A DNA stretch of 64,000 nucleotides from Turnera subulata (Eukaryota; Streptophyta; Magnoliopsida; Malpighiales; Passifloraceae). Positions 1-12,536 of the stretch are shown here, one piece after another. The stretch's first letter is position 1; every line of letters begins with the position of its first letter. The notes under the pieces were generated by a model. The model ran no database searches and was not told the DNA's origin. It saw only the letters and a program-made list of their open reading frames with translations. Position numbers and translations under genes: made by a program. The DNA lies in contig JAKUCV010001073.1 in the NCBI GenBank assembly GCA_028386065.3, forward strand, positions 35,996-99,995, given 5' to 3'.

Positions 1-748
1 AAGCGATGCGACGGCAGCGTCACGGTGAGGAGGGCGAGGCAAGGTAGAGGAGGAGGACGGTCTGCACCGGCGGCGGCGGCGCGTCAGGGCGGTGAATCCG
101 CAGGCAGGAGAGGCGTGCACGACGGTGGCGACGCACGCGGGTGGAGGTGGCGGTGGTGAGGGATGTGGCCGGCGGCGTGCTCCTTCCCTTCCTTTCCTTT
201 TCTTTTTTTTTCTTTTTTTTTTTCCACTTTTTTTCTTCTTTTCCCGGTTTCATTTTTCTTCTCTTCTCTCTTTTTTTTTCTTTTTCTTTTCTTTTTCTTC
301 CCTCTTTTTTTTCTCTTTTCCTCTCCATCTTCTTTTCTCTCCTCTCTTCTTTTTTTTCTTTTTTTCTTCTGCTCCCCTCTCCTGGTTCCTTCCCACCGGT
401 TTTAAGCTGGTTTCTTTTTTTTTTTTCCATTTTACTATTAAACATGTGAGTAACCAAATAATGCAAATCGTCCGTATTACGGGCGAGTCCGATCCGGACC
501 AGAAAATAACAGATACCTCCTTAGTTATTTTCCGGTGTGATTTTCCGAGAAATTCCGAAACCCAAAAAATACCAACTTAGTTCCGGAAAATTCACGGGAA
601 AATCACGAGCGCGGGAAAACACTCGGTTTCGAAAAACGACTCCCGATTTACCTTGAATTAATTACCCAAGATTAATTCAACAGTAAATCACGGTAAATAG
701 ACTTTTACAGTCCGGTAAAAATCCAAAATTTTTACCCGGGCTGTTACA
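1..748 (-). mobile_element. Truncated chromovirus (Tekay-type) LTR, cut by window edge
   Basis: About 490-748 matches the outer ends of the element X LTRs (31165-31407 and 36727-36979). It ends in the reverse complement of the family's LTR start TGTAACAGCCC at 748, so the LTR reads on the minus strand. Further left are a long pyrimidine tract (181-430) and a GC-rich block (1-180) that are not shared with X, so this is a related but different family. Long frames in the pyrimidine tract are low-complexity artefacts. Whether it is a solo LTR or part of an element cannot be seen. Confidence 0.75.
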
Positions 749-1263
749 AATGCGGCATTTCGTCCCTTTCCACAGCTTGAGGCAATCCACCAAAGATAGC
801 AGGTCACACATGGTGTAAGGGAACCCTGGTTGTTTAACTTTAATCCATGTCACTGACCTAAGCAATATCACATCGAAAAGTGTCTCCCAATCCACATCAA
901 CCCGATCAAAAACCTTCTTGTTTCTACCTAACCAAATACTCTGCAATCCAAATGATCACCCATGAAGATCTAGTGACTTCTGAACCCGTAAGCTCAGCCC
1001 ACTGTGTGAAGCAATTTTCGATGCACCACGACATACACCAACACACACCCCACCAGCTACTTAGTCTCATCCATAACCACAAACCCGACAATGAATGAAT
1101 AAGTGATCCCGGGTTTCGACTTTATCCAAACAAAAAGAACACAAGGACTTCTCAATTCCAACAATGTCGTGGGTTAATAATGCACGCTTTGTTACAGTTC
1201 CATTGGAAAACAGTTTAATAATGCATGCTCCGTTGCGACGATTTGTTGTTAGCTTGTTTCCCT
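749..1263 (-). pseudogene. L1-type LINE, 3' end of ORF2 (zinc-finger/C-terminal tail)
   Basis: On the minus strand this gives the usual C-terminal region of plant L1 ORF2. A zf-RVT type zinc finger (CSFCLDK...RDHLFIHC) lies near 1108-1165. It is followed by a tail of the form IWLGRNKKVFD and SVTWIKVKQPGFPYT at about 700-950. Reading is broken by stops and no poly(A) end is visible, because the LTR remnant at 748 abuts it. The reverse transcriptase part is absent. This is a dead fragment; the family is clear, the exact limits are not. Confidence 0.7.
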
Positions 1264-1406
1264 TTAGTAGAACAGAAGAAACAATTTACTCTTAATCCTC
1301 CTCAATGGGTATAGGTATGGTTTATGTCTATGAAACCCTGGAAACTCGGTGATAAGGCCATCGATAGACGCTGTTAGGTGACAGTCAGGGGTACTCCTTT
1401 GCACGC
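1264..1406. other. Unassigned flank, continuous with 16245-16813
   Basis: The Athila element sits between this piece and 16245-16813, so the two form one pre-insertion sequence of about 710 bp. I see no gene I recognise. A 95-codon minus-strand frame at 16461-16748 is unsupported by any family I know. Confidence 0.5.
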
Positions 1407-1411
1407 ATGGG

Positions 1412-3532
1412 TGATGCATGTGAAATATGCATAGTTTAAGGCATAATTTTGTACTCAATTCGTTCTCAATTCATCATGATTATATGCCTAATATGCAATA
1501 TTCCATCATATTCCTCCAATTTACATCCCTTACTGCATGATTAGTGGTTTCAGGTACATTTTGACCAAATCAAGAAGATTTCATTGAAGAATTTGAAGAT
1601 ACAGCCTCAGTCACAGCGTGAGCCTGTGACAGAGCCTGTAAGCCTGTCCTTGAGGCTGTCGTTCAACAAGAACCCAACAAGCAACCTCAAACCACCCCTG
1701 GATCACCGAGTTTTTCACTGAATCACATTGCACTCGCCAGATCCAAGAAGTCCTCAAGTCATCTCACCATTGGCAAAAGGAGCAGGAACCAATTAAAGGG
1801 AGAATTTGAGAAAGAACCCTTACAGCCTCAGCCACAGCGTGAGGCTGTGCATTCTGCAGAAACCCAGGAAGTACAAGGGAATATAAAAATTGTCGCCACT
1901 TGCACTTTCCACCCCACCAACATAAACAATTATTCCTCTGACATTCTCAGAGCACGTTTGAAGGAAAAGTACATAATGGGCACATGCCACCTAGGAATCT
2001 TCTTAAACTAGAATTATCCTCTACAAAAGGAGGAGCCTTGGAACTCACAACCCACCAATTGCTGCCCATCACGCTCCCTGCTTTGACACACACAAACAAG
2101 ATTGGAGAATAATCAGAACCACTTGCCCAGACAAGAAGGAGTTTTCCAGCAACGAGGGGAGAAGGAGACCAAAGGGGATACACCCTACAAAAGGGAAGAA
2201 GGGCAGGCGACAGACATCATCGAGTCATCGATTGGAGTTGAGAAGAAAACCCAGAATTCAGGGAACAATGGGAAAACACGATTCTGCAGCCTTTCTGGGC
2301 AGAAATCGTGTTGCCCTCACTCTCAGTTCACTCGAAAACACCATGACATTCCATACCTCCATCATTTTTGTAATTCCAGTTATGAACTAAACGACCCCTT
2401 CTTAGGTTGAAGGGGGAAACATGTATTCGATTTGTGTTTAATAAACTGCTCCAGTTTTAACCCCCTCCTTCTTGCTTTAGTTGTTGAGTTATTAATCCAT
2501 GTTTAGGTTCTGATCAAACCAATGCATGAACTCAGGTAGCTAGGTGAAGAACCGAAAGGAGAAACCTTAGTCACCAGAAAAACAACAACCAAACCTTAGT
2601 TTTTAACTCGTGACAGAATTAGAAACTAGGTGAGGAATTAGCCTCAACACCAAATCTTCATCCCCCTTGAGTTTGACCTATGCGAAAGCACTTGGAATAT
2701 GAGAACCTTGGGAGGAACCTGTGAGTGAAAACAAATGGGTTCAGTATAGGTTGAGAGCGCCTGCAAGAACCAATCTTTATAATTGACCTTTTGCCGTCCA
2801 CAGCCTCAGGCTGTGCCCAGCATAGCCTCAGCTTGTCACAGTGTATTTTGCTGTCGACAGTGCCAAGCTGTAGCAAGCACAGCCTCACTCTGTGACAGTA
2901 CGAGTCAAGAGATAACACCATTCCTAGTTTGATTCTTGATTGATTATTGGGTAGCATATTCTTATTTAGTAGCAACCTGGTGAAGGACCGAAAGGAGAAG
3001 CCAGGAGTGCTAGACCTACAATAGTCAACCTTTACTCCTTAAGCATTCGAAAGAAGGTAAGGAGACACTGTGGGAACCCGCACCAACACCGAGCTTAATC
3101 CCTAGGTGGACGTCTACTCTAGTGACAGGGGGTAGATGGAAGCTTAGGGAACTATTAATAAGATCGAAAGCCGTTGATAGTACCTTAGGTTGGGAGCCCC
3201 GTCAAGACATCTCATTAGTCACAGCCTCATCACAGTGTCAGTCTGTGACTGAGGCTGTAGAGCAGTTTACAAGCATAAAACCGGTACATGTGGACCCCGG
3301 ATGCCTAAGAATTCACCATTCCTGATCTCTTCCTCAGTTAAATTCTTGTTACATTTATTTTACTGCTTGCTTTTATTTCTCTACCATTATTCGTCAAATT
3401 CACCCCTTGTTTAATCGTTCTCCAGTCTAGTTAGTCCGAAATTGAAGTAAAATTAATTCCACCCAGTCCCTGTGGATACGACCTTGATAAGTACTACATT
3501 GACCCTGTGCACTTGCAGGAAAGCACACATCA
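1412..3532 (+). repeat. Athila-type 5' LTR
   Basis: 2121 bp, TGATGCATG...ACACATCA, followed at once by the primer binding site. It contains a TATA box near 1881-1890 and four clear copies of the family's palindromic motif (1601-1627, 1822-1848, 2799-2815, 3221-3258). It pairs with 14119-16239. Confidence 0.96.
1881..1890 (+). promoter_or_regulatory. Probable TATA box of Athila 5' LTR
   Basis: ATATAAAAAT in the sense GGGAATATAAAAATTG. The same sequence is kept in the 3' LTR near 14590. It is the best core-promoter candidate in the LTR; the transcription start is not visible from sequence. Confidence 0.55.
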
Positions 3533-3538
3533 AGTTTT

Positions 3539-3556
3539 TGGCGCCGTTGCCGGGGA
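3539..3556 (+). promoter_or_regulatory. Primer binding site, Athila type
   Basis: TGGCGCCGTTGCCGGGGA lies 6 bases after the LTR end. It is the standard Athila primer site for minus-strand priming by a host tRNA. Confidence 0.93.
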
Positions 3557-3652
3557 CTGGCGTCCGAATCTTTTTACTTTCTATTTCTGGCTTATTAGAC
3601 CTTTTGTTACTTACCCCTTTCTTTTTCCGAGTTTGAAGTTTTCAGGTGGTGC

Positions 3653-6600
3653 ATGCCCCAAACTAGGAGCAAGAAGCCATCTCTAACCTTCCACCAAGAG
3701 ATTGAAAGGACAGCCCGCGAGTTTCGCAAGAAGAGCAAACAGAGACAACAACCAATGGCGAACAGATTCAACGAAGGAGCGCACCCCGAGGTTGAACAGG
3801 CTCAGCCTGTGCGACCTTACATCCCCATGTCCCAGCTCCTACAACCACCAACCACCATCATCCATAACAGCATAGCCATTCCAGATGTCGACGCCCCCTA
3901 CGAAATCAGAACAAACCTGCTCAGCATGTTGGAGAGGCGCACATTTGGAGGCCTGCCCTCAGAAGACCCAAACTCGCACTTGCAGAATTTTCTGCGGGTG
4001 TGTAGCACTGTGAACATAGCCGGAATGACCAAAGAGCAGCTGTACATGAGAGTATTTCCATTCTCACTCAGAGATACAGCCTTTGAATGGCTCAACAACC
4101 ACGAAGCAGGCCATTTCACAGATTGGGAGAGCTTAGTCCGAGCCTTTTTAAAGGAGTACCATCCATCAAGCAAGGCTGCGAGCTTGAGGCAGTAACTCAT
4201 TGGTTTTTCCCAGCGGTATGATGAGTCCATTCGAGACGCCTGGGAAAGATTCAAGGGGTTGTTGAGAAGATGCCCAAACCACCGAATAGATGAGGCCGTG
4301 CAGCTTGAGCAATTTTATTGCGGCCTCAGCGATGAAGATCAAAACACCTTGGACAAAATGGCCAACGGTGCTTTCTTGGACAAAAACTATAATGATGGCG
4401 TGGCCATTCTTGAAGCCCTATCCAGAAGAAAAACCCAAGTCAGGGGAGTCAAATCCTCTGGCCTAATTGAAGTAGATCGAGTCACCAAGCTGGAAGCAGA
4501 GATTGAAGCACTCAGAAAACAGTTGGGGACTGCTCATGTCAAGGCAGTCACAGCCTCAGACTGTGAGGGCTGTGGAGGACCGCACAACACAACCAGCTGC
4601 CCCCTCTTCACCGAATGTGATTCTGAGCAAGCCAATTTCATCCAGCAGAAGCAAGGGCCATATGGAAACACTTACAATCCATCCTGGAGAAACCATCCTA
4701 ATTTCTCTTGGAGAGGACCAGGCGAAGAAAGAGCCCCACAACAGCCCCAATTCCAACGACAGCATCAAGGCGCACAGCCCCAATACCAGAGACAGCACCA
4801 GTTGGGCCAGCAAGGAAACAACACCGATATGATGAGCATGCTGCAGTCCATCTTGGAGAAACAAAACAAAATAAGCGAAGAGATCAGTCAAATCAAGTCT
4901 CATAACCGAATCCTCGAGAACCAAATCGCCCAACAAGCATCAATGAACACCAACCAACAGGGAGCTCTTCCGGGGAAGCCAATAGAAAACCCAAGAAATG
5001 AGCATTGCAAGGCTGTGACACTTCGCAGTGGGAAGGAATTGAGAAGCACAGCCCCAAGACAGCCTGACGCTGTGGACCATACAGCATCAACATCCAGACC
5101 AGGAGAACCAGTGCAGACACAGCCTGAGCCTGTTAACACGAAGAAGGCAGAGAAACAGCCCCAGACTGTCCTACCATACCAACCTCCTCTCCCATACCCT
5201 GAAGTGTATCACAGGTCCAAACTAGAGAAGCAATTCAGGAAGTTCAAGGAAATGCTAAGTAAGCTTTATGTTAATGTTCCATTCAGTGATGTGGTCACGC
5301 AAATGCCGTCTTATGCTAAGTTCCTCAAGGATATATTAACAAAGAAAAGAACCATTGATGATCTTGAGACTGTAGCAATGACAGCCCAAGGGAGTGCCCT
5401 CATACAAGACCGACCGCCCAGGAAATGTTCAGACCCAGGGAGTTTCACGATACCCTGCAACATAGGGGATAAGAAAATTGAAGGTGCCCTATGCGACCTT
5501 GGCGCCAATGTCAGCTTGTTGCCACTCTCCATTACTGAAAATATTAACCTTGGGGATATCAAACCCACAAGGATGACCATTCAACTAGCTGACAGATCTC
5601 TTGTCTACCCAGTGGGGGTATTGGAAGATGTGCCGGTCAAGGTAGGCAATTTCTACATCCCTGTAGATTTTGTGGTAATGAACATGACAGAAGACGAAAA
5701 GACTCCCATCATCTTGGGACGACCCTTCTTAGCCACAACAGGAGCCATGATTGACTGCACAAATGGCACGCTTACACTGCGCATTGGAGAAGAGACGGTG
5801 GAATTCAATGTCCAAAAAGCGCAGAGGAATGAATTTGCAACAGGGAAATGCTGTATGGTTGACGCTGTACCAGACCCTGTAGATGCACTAGTCAAAGCAT
5901 CCCAGCTTATGGAAACTCATGATGATGAATTACTGGGATGCTTAGTCAATGGGCTCATTGAAGGTGATGAGGCAGCCCTCCAGCAGGTAGCAGAATTTCT
6001 GGTAGCAGCAGAAACAGTCCCAGGAAATGAGGCACAGTGTCAGGCTGCAGAACCACAGACTGAGCCTATGGCTGAGACTGTTTCCACACCTGAGCCTGCA
6101 GAAGGAGCCCCGAAGGTGGAGATGAAACCCCTACCACCGACTCTCAGGTATATCTATCTGAACCTAGAAACTTCTTCCTTTCCTATCATTGTCGGAGCTG
6201 ATCTTTCGCAGGAAGAAGAAGAGAAGGTACGCACTGTAGTAAGCAAGCACAAAAGGGCAATAGGATACACCATTGACGACCTCACAGGTATAAATCCTAA
6301 CCTCTGCATGCATCGAATACTGTTAGAGGAGGATAGTAAACCAATAATAGAGCCACACAGAAGGCTAAACGAAAATATGAAGGAAGTGGTAAAAAAGGAA
6401 ATTTTGAAGTTGCTTGATGCAGGGATCATTTACCCCATCTCGGATAGTCCTTGGGTTAGCGCTGTTCATGTAGTACCCAAGAAGGGAGGCATGACAGTGG
6501 TAAAAAATGAAAAAGAAGAACTCATACCCACAAGGACCGTCACGAGATGGAGGATGTGCATTGACTATAGAAAGCTGAACAAAGCAACTAGGAAGGATCA

Positions 6601-9021
6601 TTTTCCTTTACCATTCATTGATCAAATGTTAGAAAGACTTGCCAAGCACACACACTTCTGTTACTTGGATGGATATTCTGGATTCTTCCAAATTCCAATC
6701 CATCCGAGTGACCAAGAAAAAACCACATTCACATGTCCATATGGCACTTTTGCGTACAGACGCATGCCATTCGGTTTGTGTAATGCACCTGCCACCTTTC
6801 AAAGATGCATGATGGCCATATTCCATGATCCGATTGAGCATATAATGGAAGTATTCATGGATGATTTCTCTGTTTATGGCACATCTTTCGATATTTGTTT
6901 GGCTAACCTTGAGACAGTGCTAACACGGTGTGAAGCTGTGAACCTTGTTCTCAACTGGGAAAAGTGCCACTTCATGGTAACCGAAGGTATAGTTCTTGGG
7001 CACAAAATATCAGGACGCGGAATAGAGGTAGACTAAGCTAAAATTGATATAATTGAGAAACTTCCACCTCCTAATTCTGTTAAAGCCATTAGAGCTTTTC
7101 TTGGTCATGCAGGATTTTACCGGCGCTTTATTAAGGACTTTTCAAAGATTGCAAAACCTTTGACAAGTCTCCTTAGTAAAGACGCTGAGTTTGTATTTGA
7201 TGAAGCTTGTTTAGATGCTTTTAACAGGATCAAGGCCGCATTGACTACAACCCCAATCATCCAACCACCAGAGTGGAGCCAACCTTTTGAAATCATGTGT
7301 GATGCTAGTGACCATGTGCTTGGGCAAAGAAAGGACAACAAGCTGCATGCTATCTACTATGCGAGCTGGACCTTGGATGATGCACAGATCAACTATGCCA
7401 CCACTGAGAAGGAACTATTGGCGGTAGTTTTTGCCATCGGGAAGTTCAGAGCATACTTGCTAGGCTCTAAGGTCATCGTTCACACAGACCATTCGACCCT
7501 TAAGTATTTACTCACAAAGAAAGAGACCAAGCCAAGACTCTTGCGATGGATTCTTCAATTGCAAGAATTCGACCTGGAAATTCGAGACAAGAAGGGCACA
7601 GAGAATGTGGTAGCCGACCACCTATCCAGGCTACCTCCAGAGCATATGCTCAAGGAAGACCTGCCCATTGATGACCATCTGCCAGATGACAGCCTCATTA
7701 CCACCATCCACAGCGTCAGCCACAGTGTCACACCGTGGTACGCAAAGATCGTCAATTTCCTAACCTGTGGAGCTCTCCCACCAGACCTAAGCTATTCTCA
7801 GAAAAAGAAATTCTTCTCAGACGTAAAGAGCTACCTTTGGGACGAGACCTTACTTTTCAAGAGGTGTGGCGATGGGATGATCAGAAGATGCATCCCTGAA
7901 GACGAAATGGCACAGATCCTACACAACTGCCATAATGCACAGTATGGAGGACATCATGGCGCAACTAGAATAACATCCAAGATCCTACAAGCAGGACTAT
8001 TTTGGCCCATTTTATTTAGGGATGCACGAAACTGGGTGGTAGTTTGCAAAGAATGCCAACGCACGGGGAATATCTCAAGAAGGCAGGAGATGCCGCAGCA
8101 GGTCATATTGGACGTGGAGCTGTTCGATGTGCGAGGAATAGATTTCATGGGACCATTCCCGAGCTCACATGGGAATAACTACATCCTTGTGGTGGTAGAC
8201 TATGTGTCCAAATGGGTTGAAGCCATTGCCTGCCCAACCAATGATGCCAAGGTGGTGACACGGTTCCTGAAGAAGCATATCTTCACTCGCTTTGGCACCC
8301 CGAGAGCCATAATCAGTGATGGAGGAACCCACTTTGCAATCGACAGTTTGAAGCTCTCCTGAGAAAGTATGGAATCAGGCACAAGATAGCCACTCCCTAT
8401 CATCCTCAAAAAAGTGGACAGGTTGAGGTGACAAACAGGGAAATCAAGCAAATTCTGGAGAAGACAGTAGGACCATCACGCAAGGATTGGTCAACCAAGC
8501 TTGATGATGCTCTGTGGGCATATCGCACAGCCTATAAAACACCCATTGGCACCTCTCCCTACCGCCTTGTCTTTGGCAAAACCTGTCACTTGCCTGTAGA
8601 GCTTGAACACAAAGCTTACTGGGCCATCAAGGCTCTGAATTTTGACACACAGGCTGTGGGAGAACAAAGGCTGTTGCAGCTCAATGAACTCGATGAACTA
8701 AGGTTGGATGCCTATGAAAATGCCAAACAGTACAAGGAAAGAACAAAGAGATGGCATGACAGCAGGATTCAACCTAGAACATTCAAGGGAGGTGATTAGG
8801 TCCTCCTGTACAACTCGAGACTGAAGCTGTTCCCTGGAAAGCTTCGATCAAAATGGTCAGGACCTTTCACAGTGTCACGCTGTTACCCTCATGGAGCTGT
8901 GGAAATCTTCAATGACAAGACGCATCCATTCAAGGTCAATGGGCACAGACTGAAGCTATACCACACAAGAGGCAATGAGTATCAGGAGACTCAGGTGCTC
9001 CGTAACCCACCTCCTACCTAG
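3653..9021 (+). pseudogene. Athila-type gag-pol polyprotein, inactivated
   Basis: Starts at the first ATG after the leader (MPQTRSKK) and is one frame through most of its length. Gag covers about 3653-5200. The aspartic protease has DLGANVSLLP (D codon at 5495), the Athila form of the active site. Reverse transcriptase is about 6390-6900 with FMDD at 6854-6865. RNase H is about 7290-7640, and the residues normally between ASD and VLGQ are missing. Integrase is about 7920-8800, with the zinc-binding domain (HHGATR, CKECQ) and core DFMGPF and SDGGTHF. Lesions: TAA at 4193-4195 inside gag, TAA at 7034-7036 after reverse transcriptase, a one-base loss in a T run near 8335 that shifts the frame, and TAG at 8797-8799. 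The reading ends with TAG at 9019-9021. It acts in the cytoplasmic particle and in nuclear integration when intact. Confidence 0.93.
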
Positions 9022-10069
9022 CCAAGCAAGATGAGGTACAGCTAAAAGACACTAAAGAAGTACACACTTGGGTAACACTAAGTGCGGTAATTTTACAATT
9101 TCTTTTCATTGAGTTACTATTGTGGTTCTTGTGTTTGTTTTGTTTTTAATCAACCGGGTGCAGAAATTTGATAGAAGCAGAAACTTACCCCGAAATTTTT
9201 GGCACGAAAGGGATTCTGATGCTTGCACAGGCTCATCACAGCGTGAGCCTGTGTTAGGCAACTCGCATTTACCTATTAAGCTTGAACTTCAGTTTGGGGT
9301 GCATTCTGTGCTTTCTATCTCCGATTTGCACTATTGTTATTTCGTTATTTTGCGTGTTTTCCTTTTCTTTTTGCCCTAACAATTCAGGTGGGAAAACTGG
9401 ATTGAAGAAGAAGGGAACCAACGAGTCAGAGAATTGTCAAGGAAGTCTTCCGAAACTCTCTTTGAGATTGTGTTTTTATGCTTGTACAGACTCACCACAG
9501 AGTGAGCCTGTGTCTAACTCTCCCAACACCCTAAAGCCTCATTAAACGATCTCTTACAGATAGGGAATCTCTAGAACTAGAGGAAGGACGAATAGGTAGG
9601 AATAAGATAGGAATCTCTGCTGAAAAACTCTCTCTCTCTCCCTCTCACCAACACCAACTTTAAACTGGCACAGCATGTGCTGCAGGCTCAGCCTGTGCAG
9701 CCACATTTTGCCCAACAAGAATTTCAGACTGAGACGGATCTAGGCTTAGGTGCGTCATAATTCAACTTTCTCTAACCCACGTGTCTCTCACATTAAACGA
9801 TACAGCTCTTGATAAAAAGAGGAAACATAACTGACACTTTGGGCGGCAAGCGCACTAACCCAGGAGACACAACCCTTCGTTCCCACTTTCACAACGTCTT
9901 TGAAAAGGCATTAATTGCCTTTAAAAGACAAAGCCCAGCCTTTCTCTCTCTCCACTCCATCTTCTTCTTCAACCTCTGCCTCTGCACTCCCTCTTCCTCC
10001 AAACGATGCCTCTGCAGATCTCTCTCTCTCCTCCGAATCTTCTGCAAATCCATCTCTCTCATCCCAACC
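9022..10069 (+). other. Spacer between pol and env-like gene of Athila element
   Basis: No convincing gene. It holds a polypurine-like AGTTTGGGGT (9291-9300), two near-identical hairpin sequences (9226-9253 and 9486-9511) and a short palindrome near 9683-9695. Pyrimidine-rich stretches before 10070 look like a leader for the env-like gene. The frame is open upstream of 10070 from 9809, but I prefer the ATG at 10070. Confidence 0.7.
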
Positions 10070-10998
10070 ATGGCCGACAACAACAACCCCAACCAACAAC
10101 CCAACTCCTCCAACCCAGACAACACCGAACACATCACCTTCCCCTACCGTGTAACCCGACCTCTCTTCCAGATTGTCCAACGCAACCTAACCATCAATCC
10201 ACCACCAATGCAACCTCTACCCGTCCAACAAGGAATCCAAATCCACCCAGCCATTCTCCACGACCTCATCACCCTCTTCGCCCAGACATACTCTATTCCA
10301 ACACCACCAACCACACTACTTGCCCTTCCACCGCCACCAGACACCCCAGAAACCGAAACACAACCCCAATCACACCCAATAGCCACAATCACACCTCCGA
10401 CCACCCTAGACGATGAAATACAGCCCCAACATACACCAGACACCACCACAACACCACCACCCGCATCACAGCAATACCGCCGTAAGCGGCGGAGAGCTAG
10501 CCCAACAGAACCCATAATCGACCTCACTGAACCACCAACACCCCAAACAGAACCCTTAGACCTCAACATCGAACCCCCTCCCGAATCATCCTCCACATCC
10601 ATTTCGATCCCTATACTTCCCAAACGACCACGCACCCGCTCCTCCACCAAAACCAGAACCACCTCTAGCCGACCACCACAGTCACCCCAGGAACCCAACA
10701 CCGAGCAGCGATCCAAAAGAAAACAGGATCGCCCTCCAAGGAAACCCACACCACTTCCCCAATCGGAACCTGCAGAAGCAGCAGAGGAACAAGAGGACGA
10801 AGATGCAGAGGCTGTAACATCTTCACCCCTGCAAACTCCACCCACCGCCGCGCCTGGGTCTTCGCACAGACTCAGGCTGTATTGGTTAGCAGGTGGCTGA
10901 ACATGGACGCCCTAAAGGCAATCGGGGTAAGGAACGCCGTCCGCCGCTACCTACTGCCAGTGGGGTGGCTCCTTTTCTCCACAATGGGAGAGCCGACA

Positions 10999-11718
10999 TA
11001 CGACAACCTCACGCGCGAATTCTATAGCGCGCTCTCCTATCAACCCCCACAAGGAGAGGAGCCCGGCACAGCGCGATTTTGCCTGGGCAACACGAGCCGG
11101 GAGCTCACTGTTGCCCAATTAAATCAGATACTCGGGGCACCCAACGAAGGACACGAGGAGAGGATCGTTGATTTTGACGAGGAGGCGTTCTGGAACGAAA
11201 TCTCCACAACCCCGGGTTACAACTCCTCCACCAGCTCCGCCACCTCTTTCCGTAGTCGCGGCCTTCGGATCATCCAGCACTTCCTATCCCACAACATCTA
11301 TGCCAGGAACAGTTGTCGCCTGGCAGTTCAACATGAAGAGCTGTTCATCCTATAGCGCGCTCTATACGACAACCTCACGCGCGAATTCTATAGCGCGCTC
11401 TCCTATCAACCCCCACAGGGTGAGGAGCCCGGCACAGCGCGATTTCGCCTGGGCAACACGAGCCGAGAGCTCACTGTTGCCCAATTAAATAAGATACTCG
11501 GGGCACCCAACGAAGGACACGAGGAGAGGACCGTTGATTTTGACGAGGAGGCGTTCTGGAACAAAATCTCCACAACCCCGGGTTACAACTCCTCCACAGC
11601 TCCGCCACCTCTTTCCGTAGTCGCGGCCTTCGGATCATCCAGCACTTCCTATCCCACAACATCTATGCCAGGAACAGTTGTCGCCTGGCAGTTCAACATG
11701 AAGAGCTGTTCATCCTAT
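10999..11718 (+). repeat. 366-bp tandem duplication inside env-like gene
   Basis: Copies are 10999-11364 and 11365-11718. They begin TACGACAACCTCACGCGCG and the first ends TTCATCCTAT followed by a short AGCGCGCTCTA join. The copies differ at only a few bases, so the duplication is recent. The offset is a multiple of three, but the join creates a stop and copy two has a one-base loss. Confidence 0.92.
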
Positions 11719-11949
11719 GGTGCATGGTGCATCGCCAGCCGCTGAACACCGGCGCCTTCATCTTCCGCCGTTTCATCACACAGCGGCAAACACCTCACCT
11801 TCCCGGCGCCGGTATCATCACAAGGATCGCCCACCACTTTAATATCCCCCTAGCCCAATACGACTTGGTTAGCGGGACCATCTGGATCGACCGCGGGATC
11901 CTGAACCGGATGCACCTACCACTCCCACAGCCTTAAGAGCAAACAGAGG

Positions 11950-12060
11950 AACAGGCTGAGGCTGTGGAAGATGCACCAGCAGACCACCACCTCCCACAAC
12001 AGCCTCAAGAGCAAACAGAGGAACAGGCTGAGGCTGCGGAAGAAGCACCAGCAGACCACC
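11950..12060 (+). repeat. Short tandem repeat encoding EEQAEA-rich segment
   Basis: Two copies of about 72 bp give EQTEEQAEAVEDAPADH and EQTEEQAEAAEEAPADH. Each contains one ACAGGCTGAGGCTG motif. The first copy has TAA and the second CAA at the same codon. Confidence 0.8.
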
Positions 12061-12536
12061 CCGACCCACAAGCGCAACCTCAAGCACAGGCACAACCTCA
12101 GGCTCCAGCTCCAGCCCAGTCTCGAGACCCCGCACAGCGTCACGCTGTGACTCGAGACCAGGTGTTGGACATCTTCGAGCAGATGCAAGATTGGATGGGG
12201 CAACAGTTCATCCCTATCCTCCAGAACCAGCACCGCCTACAAACAAGCATTGCTGCTCAAGAAGAACGCCTGCAGCGCATCCAAGAGAGCGTTACTGCTC
12301 AGGAAATTCGCCTCACTTCCTCTTTGGGTGACATGCGCACCGCAATATCACGAAGCCTTGTGGAACTGAGGAGGAATGCAGAGGTGCAGACCCGAGGGAT
12401 GCAGGATTTTCATAATCAATACATAGGGCTACACCAGCAGATCAACGAATCCATCTCCAACCTCCTCAACATAGCACGGTCGCTAGTGAGGCCGGCTCCA
12501 GAAGATCCATCAGCACGCAAGAGGCCCAGAAGTTGA

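Larger units (their letters stand above)
10070..12536 (+). pseudogene. Athila env-like / ATHILA ORF-1 family gene, inactivated
   Basis: Start ATG at 10070 (MADNNNPNQQ). Residues 1 to about 270 are Pro/Thr-rich with basic clusters (YRRKRRR, PKRPRTR, SKRKQ) that look like nuclear signals. The middle (from about 10880) resembles the ATHILA ORF-1 family (GEPTYDNLTREFYSAL, ELTVAQLNQILG). The C-terminus (about 12150-12500) is a predicted coiled coil with regular Q/L/I spacing, ending RKRPRS. I see no clear signal peptide or membrane segment, so a true envelope role is doubtful. Lesions: a frameshift around 10860-10885, a 366-bp tandem duplication with TAG at its junction (11353-11355), a one-base loss near 11598, and TAA at 11934-11936 where the second copy of the same repeat has CAA. 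Its function in the family is unknown. Confidence 0.8.

Noticed and set aside
92..580. Long open frames rich in Phe/Ser/Leu or Lys/Glu on both strands
   Set aside because: They come from a pyrimidine tract (181-430) in an LTR; low-complexity reads on both strands are not genes.
3653..9021. Endogenous plant pararetrovirus
   Set aside because: Integrase, LTRs and target duplication are present and no movement protein is seen; it is an Athila retrotransposon.
10070..12536. True viral envelope gene
   Set aside because: No signal peptide or membrane segment visible; nuclear signals and coiled coil point elsewhere, so I use env-like by position only.
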